Under the pieces are notes generated by a model. That model saw only the letters and a list, made by a program, of their open reading frames with translations, was not told the origin of the DNA and made no database searches. Below, piece after piece: positions 4,135 to 7,177 of a stretch of 7,177 nucleotides of DNA. The number at the start of each line of letters is the position of its first letter. Within the stretch, counting starts at the first letter, position 1. The DNA is from Sulfuritalea sp. (GTDB taxonomy: Bacteria > Pseudomonadota > Gammaproteobacteria > Burkholderiales > Rhodocyclaceae): NCBI GenBank assembly GCA_026399445.1, contig JAPLRA010000074.1, positions 1 to 7,177 on the forward strand. The letters run 5' to 3'. Position numbers and translations under genes: made by a program.

Positions 4135-5214
4135 TCACGATAACGCAGCGATAGCCAGTCCGAGCAGTAGCAGGGACAGGCCGCGCAGCCCGCTCCAGCG
4201 GCAGAGCCTGCCACGCAGGTTTCGGTGCCACGGCCCCTGAATGCCTGGACGCAGCCAGATCGGCAGCAGATGCGCGGCGGCTCCGCTCACCAGCGGTAAT
4301 AGGAAAGCGATGACGAACCCGGTGACTGCGGGACGAGCCGGCAGCCACCCGAACTCATGAGCAACGCCCAAGCCCAGCAAGCCCAGCAAGCCGAGCGCCG
4401 CAGCCGTCAGCGAAGACGCCGCACTGTGCATCTGTCGCAGAGTATTGCCAAACAACGAAAGCCATGCATGCAGCATGCGTACGACAACCCATCCGTACAT
4501 CGCGGTGCCGAGCAACGCCAGAGCCGGCGCAATCTTCGAGGCAGAGGCCGGAAGCAATGAGGAGGCCCCCACCGCAATCAGCAGTGCGCCGGCTGCGGCC
4601 CATTTGAGGTCACGCCGCAGACGCAACGCGGCACCGGGGTCCGCTTGTCCCAGGCTGGTGGGCAGCAACACCTGCAGGGTGCCCAATGCGGTAAGCCCGA
4701 CGAAGCCGAGCAGATTGGCATGCAGGTGAAACAGGCGCAGGGCGTTGCGCTGGGCCGGCAACAGGGGCATCAGCAAGACTGCCAGCAATGCCAGCAGCAG
4801 AAACGCGAGCGCCGCCAGATACCAGTCCAGTCCCCGGTGACGCGGACCGAACATCTGGCGGGCGCGGTTGACGGTCCAGCCACCCAAGCTCAATGCGGCA
4901 AGCCCGGCCAACGCCGACGCCAGGGCCAGGCCGGTCGACGAAAAATCGCTGGCGAACGAAAAAACCGCCAATGCCGCGCCGGTCCAAGCCAGCAGAGGTG
5001 GCCCCCATGCGGCCAAGCCGGCGGCGCCACTGCGCGTCAACACCGGGACGAAATAACTCATCGCCGCCAGAATCAAGGGCAGTACGCCCAGCGCGAAGGC
5101 GACATGGGCAGCCAGTTGCGGTGTCGCGCGTCCCGTGATCAGCAGCAGCCCCGAGGTCGCCAGTGACAGCAGGGCGGCGATCGCCAGCAATGGCATCAGG
5201 TAGAGGGGCGGCAT
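4135..5214 (-). CDS. Polytopic inner-membrane protein of unknown function, His-containing
   Basis: A 359-residue protein made largely of hydrophobic segments (about ten by eye), with very high Ala/Leu content. The start at ATG 5214 (MPPLYLMPLL) leads straight into the first membrane helix; an ATG at 5196 is an alternative. Recognisable landmarks are H37 (AAHVAFALG), an LFHLHANLLGFVGLTALG segment with H163 and H165, and later HAWLSLFG, QMHSAAS, VAHEFGW and AAAHLLPIW. This spacing of histidines in helices recalls the NnrS and heme-copper-oxidase subunit I-like membrane proteins, so heme or metal binding is possible. I do not recognise an exact family and assign no function. It diverges from the EamA transporter with only about 44 bp between starts. 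No Shine-Dalgarno is present; a TACAAT hexamer lies 6 nt upstream. Confidence 0.75.
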   Translation of the reverse strand: MPPLYLMPLLAIAALLSLATSGLLLITGRATPQLAAHVAFALGVLPLILAAMSYFVPVLTRSGAAGLAAWGPPLLAWTGAALAVFSFASDFSSTGLALASALAGLAALSLGGWTVNRARQMFGPRHRGLDWYLAALAFLLLALLAVLLMPLLPAQRNALRLFHLHANLLGFVGLTALGTLQVLLPTSLGQADPGAALRLRRDLKWAAAGALLIAVGASSLLPASASKIAPALALLGTAMYGWVVVRMLHAWLSLFGNTLRQMHSAASSLTAAALGLLGLLGLGVAHEFGWLPARPAVTGFVIAFLLPLVSGAAAHLLPIWLRPGIQGPWHRNLRGRLCRWSGLRGLSLLLLGLAIAALS

Positions 5215-5220
5215 GGGCGA

Positions 5221-5226
5221 ATTGTA
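5221..5226 (-). promoter_or_regulatory. -10-like box 6 nt before the membrane-protein start
   Basis: Read leftward this is TACAAT (5 of 6), then TCGCCC, then ATG. Transcription would start at or next to the ATG, giving a leaderless message, which fits the missing ribosome site. No clear -35 is visible at 16-18 nt. Confidence 0.4.
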
Positions 5227-5258
5227 AAGCGTGCATTGCCATGCGACACTCGCGCACC

Positions 5259-6149
5259 ATGTCTTCCGCCCCCATTCCGCGCGCCGCATTTTTCCTGCTT
5301 GGCCTGCTCTCGCTTGGATGGGGCTTCAACTGGCCGATCATGAAAGTCGTCATCACCGAGATCCCGCGCTGGATATTTCGGGGCGACAGCATCCTGCTGG
5401 CTTCCGTCGGTCTGTTCGGCATCGCATGGTTTTCCGGTCAGTCGTTGAGGGTTCCAACCGGGCGCTGGCCGCAACTGTTCGCCATGGCTTCATGCAATAT
5501 CGTCGGCTGGAACATGTTCGCCATCTATGGCGTGAGCCTGTTGCCTTCGGGGCGGGCGGCCATCCTCGGCTACACCATGCCGATCTGGAGCGCACTGCTT
5601 TCGGCCTGGTTTCTGAATGAGCCGCTGACGCGACGGCGGCTGATTGGCCTTGCGTTGGGGATGGGAGGCATGGCGCTGCTGATCGGTGCCGAGTTCGAGA
5701 ATCTTGGCCGGGCGCCGACCGGTGTGATGCTCATGCTTGTTGCAGCGATCTTCTGGGCCGGCGGGCTGGTGATCTACAAACGCGATCCACTGCCGATGCC
5801 GATCACTTCGCTGACGGCCTGGCAAGCCTTGCTCGGCGGGATCCCGATTGCACTGGCCGGCCATGCACTGGAAGGTGTCGAGTGGGGTCGGGTCAGTTTC
5901 TGGCCCATGTTCGGCTTCTGGTACAACGTGTTCATCGGTTTGCTGTTCTGTTACTGGGCTTGGAACAAGTTGGTGCAAATGGTGCCCGCAGCCGTGTCCT
6001 CCCTGGGTTCGCTGATCGTTCCGGTGGTGGGGGTGTTCAGCGGCATGGTGTTTTTGAACGAGGCGCCGCGCTGGCAGGACTTTGCCGCGCTGGTGCTGGT
6101 AATGACCGCGATCGCGACAGTGTTGCTGCCGGTGCGACCGTCGGCTTGA
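5259..6149 (+). CDS. EamA/DMT-superfamily transporter
   Basis: A 296-residue inner-membrane protein of the drug/metabolite transporter superfamily (EamA type). It has about ten membrane helices in two repeats, roughly residues 8-135 and 150-290. Family-like features are the start FFLLGLLSLGWGFNWPIMK, the end of repeat one with GRAAILGYTMPIWSALLSAWFLNEPLTRRRLIGLALGMGG, and the end of repeat two with SLGSLIVPVVGVFSGMVFLNEAPRWQDFAALVLV. The Pro-rich helix followed by NEP/NEA is the usual mark of each repeat. The substrate cannot be read from sequence; members export amino acids, metabolites or drugs. ATG 5259 is preferred because similarity begins soon after, but ATG 5241 is in frame and neither has a good ribosome site. 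Its stop lies 44 nt before ccmA. Confidence 0.9.
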   Translation: MSSAPIPRAAFFLLGLLSLGWGFNWPIMKVVITEIPRWIFRGDSILLASVGLFGIAWFSGQSLRVPTGRWPQLFAMASCNIVGWNMFAIYGVSLLPSGRAAILGYTMPIWSALLSAWFLNEPLTRRRLIGLALGMGGMALLIGAEFENLGRAPTGVMLMLVAAIFWAGGLVIYKRDPLPMPITSLTAWQALLGGIPIALAGHALEGVEWGRVSFWPMFGFWYNVFIGLLFCYWAWNKLVQMVPAAVSSLGSLIVPVVGVFSGMVFLNEAPRWQDFAALVLVMTAIATVLLPVRPSA

Positions 6150-6181
6150 CCCGACACAAGACGCAGCGAAGCCGTTTCGGG

Positions 6182-6187
6182 CACAAT
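6182..6187 (+). promoter_or_regulatory. -10-like box 6 nt before the ccmA start
   Basis: CACAAT (4 of 6), then TGGCCC, then ATG 6194. The arrangement matches that at the membrane-protein gene (TACAAT, TCGCCC, ATG). There is no ribosome site. A TTGACC at 6146-6151 is about 30 nt away, too far to be its -35. Confidence 0.35.
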
Positions 6188-6193
6188 TGGCCC

Positions 6194-6793
6194 ATGCTCA
6201 ATGTTTCAGGTCTCGCCTGTTCGCGCGGCGAACGCCGCCTTTTTTCCGACGTCGGCTTCTCGCTCGCTGCGGGCGAGTGGCTGCACGTGCAAGGCGAAAA
6301 CGGCTCCGGCAAGACCAGCCTGATGCGCCTTCTGGTGGGTCTTTCGCCCGCCGATGCCGGGGAGATTCGCTGGCGCGACGAGCCGACGCCGTCGACCGAG
6401 TTCCATCGTGACCTGATTTATCTGGGTCATCATGCCGCCGTCAAGGAAGACCTGACGCCGCTCGAGAATCTGCAACTTGCCGCCGCGCTGGACGGCATCG
6501 CGCTGGATCAACGCGCTGCTTTGGCCGCCTTGATCCGCCTTGGTTTGCGCGGCCGCGAGGACTTGCCGGTGCGCGTGCTGTCGGCCGGCCAGAAACGGCG
6601 CGTGCTGCTGGCCCGCTTGCTGACCCGCCCCGCTATTCTGTGGGTGTTGGACGAGGCCTTCAACGCGCTCGATGTTGCCGCGGTGAAACTGCTGGGCGAA
6701 CTGATCGCCGAGCATTTGTCCGCAGGGGGGATGGCGGTGCTGACCAGCCATCAGCCGCTGCCCGTGCCGGGCGGCAAGGCGCTGGTCCTATGA
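6194..6793 (+). CDS. ccmA: Cytochrome c maturation heme-export ATP-binding protein
   Basis: CcmA is the ATPase of the CcmABCD complex of System I cytochrome c biogenesis. It works at the inner face of the cytoplasmic membrane to release heme-loaded CcmE. The protein has 199 residues, the usual family length. The Walker A motif is GENGSGKTS (34-42), followed by the CcmA-like YLGHHAAVKEDLTPLENL (76-93). The signature is LSAGQKRR (129-136), Walker B LWVLDE (149-154), the D-loop ALD (158-160) and the switch histidine H186. The Q-loop position reads GHH where E. coli CcmA, as I recall, has GHQ. Walker B is followed by AFNALD instead of the common PFxALD. Translation of ccmB overlaps its end by ATGA, so the two subunits are coupled. 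Confidence 0.95.
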   Translation: MLNVSGLACSRGERRLFSDVGFSLAAGEWLHVQGENGSGKTSLMRLLVGLSPADAGEIRWRDEPTPSTEFHRDLIYLGHHAAVKEDLTPLENLQLAAALDGIALDQRAALAALIRLGLRGREDLPVRVLSAGQKRRVLLARLLTRPAILWVLDEAFNALDVAAVKLLGELIAEHLSAGGMAVLTSHQPLPVPGGKALVL

Positions 6794-7177
6794 ATGCGTT
6801 TCTGGCTACCGTACGCCGTGATCTGCTGCTGGCGCTGCGGCGCAAGAGCGAAGTGCTGACGGCGGTATTCTTTTTCGTCATCGTCACCAGCCTGTTTCCG
6901 CTCGGGATCGGCCCGGAACCGGTGCTGCTGAAGAAGATTGCTCCCGGCATTCTCTGGGTCGCCGCGCTGCTGGCGACCCTGCTTGGCCTGCCGCGCCTGT
7001 TTGCGGCCGATCATGTCGATGGCACTCTTGAGCAAATGGCCTTGTCGCCGTCTCCCTTGGGGGTGCTGGTTGCCGGTAAAATACTAGCCCACTGGTTGTT
7101 GTGCGGTTTGCCGCTGGTGTTGCTGGCGCCCGTGCTCGGCCTGCAGTTCGATCTCGATGCCTCGGCCTTGGGCATTC
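6790..7177 (+). CDS. ccmB: Heme exporter membrane protein CcmB, N-terminal 129 residues (3' end outside window)
   Basis: CcmB is the membrane subunit partnering CcmA in System I cytochrome c maturation. The ATG at 6790 overlaps the ccmA stop (ATGA). The protein starts MNAFLATVRRDLLLALRRKSEV, followed by the first membrane segment (VLTAVFFFVIVTSLFPLGIG). GPEPVLLKKIAPGILWVAALLA-type sequence precedes helix two, then LFAADHVDGTLEQMALSP in the cytoplasmic loop, and GKILAHWLLCGLPLVLLAPVLG as the next segment. All of these are typical of CcmB, a protein of about 220 residues, so a bit over half is present. The rest of the operon (ccmC and onward) would be expected to the right. Confidence 0.95.
   Translation, partial: MNAFLATVRRDLLLALRRKSEVLTAVFFFVIVTSLFPLGIGPEPVLLKKIAPGILWVAALLATLLGLPRLFAADHVDGTLEQMALSPSPLGVLVAGKILAHWLLCGLPLVLLAPVLGLQFDLDASALGI

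Noticed and set aside
4645..5166. Gln-rich open frame on the plus strand
   Set aside because: It is antisense to the Ala/Leu-rich membrane protein; the Gln/Gly/Arg composition is simply the complement of Leu/Ala codons.
1..7177. CRISPR array, insertion sequence or defence system
   Set aside because: I found no regularly spaced repeats, transposase or defence-type genes; coding content is housekeeping apart from the central non-coding block.

Overview
The window looks like chromosomal DNA of a betaproteobacterium. The evidence is high GC content, a CNP1-like secreted protein directly behind rppH, a Coq7-type ubiquinone hydroxylase, a YhfA-like OsmC protein and a System I cytochrome c maturation operon (ccmAB). 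A Rhodocyclales-like organism is my guess from protein flavour and gene order, not a demonstrated assignment. Most of the window is housekeeping sequence.

Left part (1-3052): the 5' half of proS runs leftward out of the window. Diverging from it is a tight rightward group: rppH (1033-1560), a CNP1-like exported protein that overlaps rppH through GTGA, and coq7 (TTG start at 2119). The coq7 reading frame is broken. About 100 nt that should encode the stretch between the second and third bundle helices are missing near 2391, and the remainder continues in another frame. A leftward OsmC/YhfA-like gene converges on coq7 and overlaps its end by 13 bp. A 12-bp perfect stem-loop lies just past the coq7 stop, inside the osmC tail.

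Central non-coding block (3053-3830): this is the most interesting part. A promoter-like pair at 3287-3315 and an intrinsic terminator at 3357-3384 bracket about 60 nt. That segment is almost pure pyrimidine and carries two copies of CUCCUCC, one of them in a hairpin loop. It is a candidate small RNA with an anti-Shine-Dalgarno sequence. It is followed by a strong promoter with a GC-rich discriminator, whose -35 box sits in a 9-bp inverted repeat. That promoter drives two tandem tRNA-Lys genes (UUU and CUU), closed by a long terminator hairpin.

Right part (3829-7177): a small leftward helix-turn-helix protein comes first, then a leftward polytopic membrane protein of unknown function with conserved-looking histidines. 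A divergent rightward EamA/DMT-family transporter follows, and then ccmA and the start of ccmB (ATGA overlap), which begin the cytochrome c maturation heme-export operon. The membrane-protein gene and ccmA share a nearly identical -10-like hexamer exactly 6 nt upstream of the ATG, which suggests leaderless or near-leaderless transcripts.
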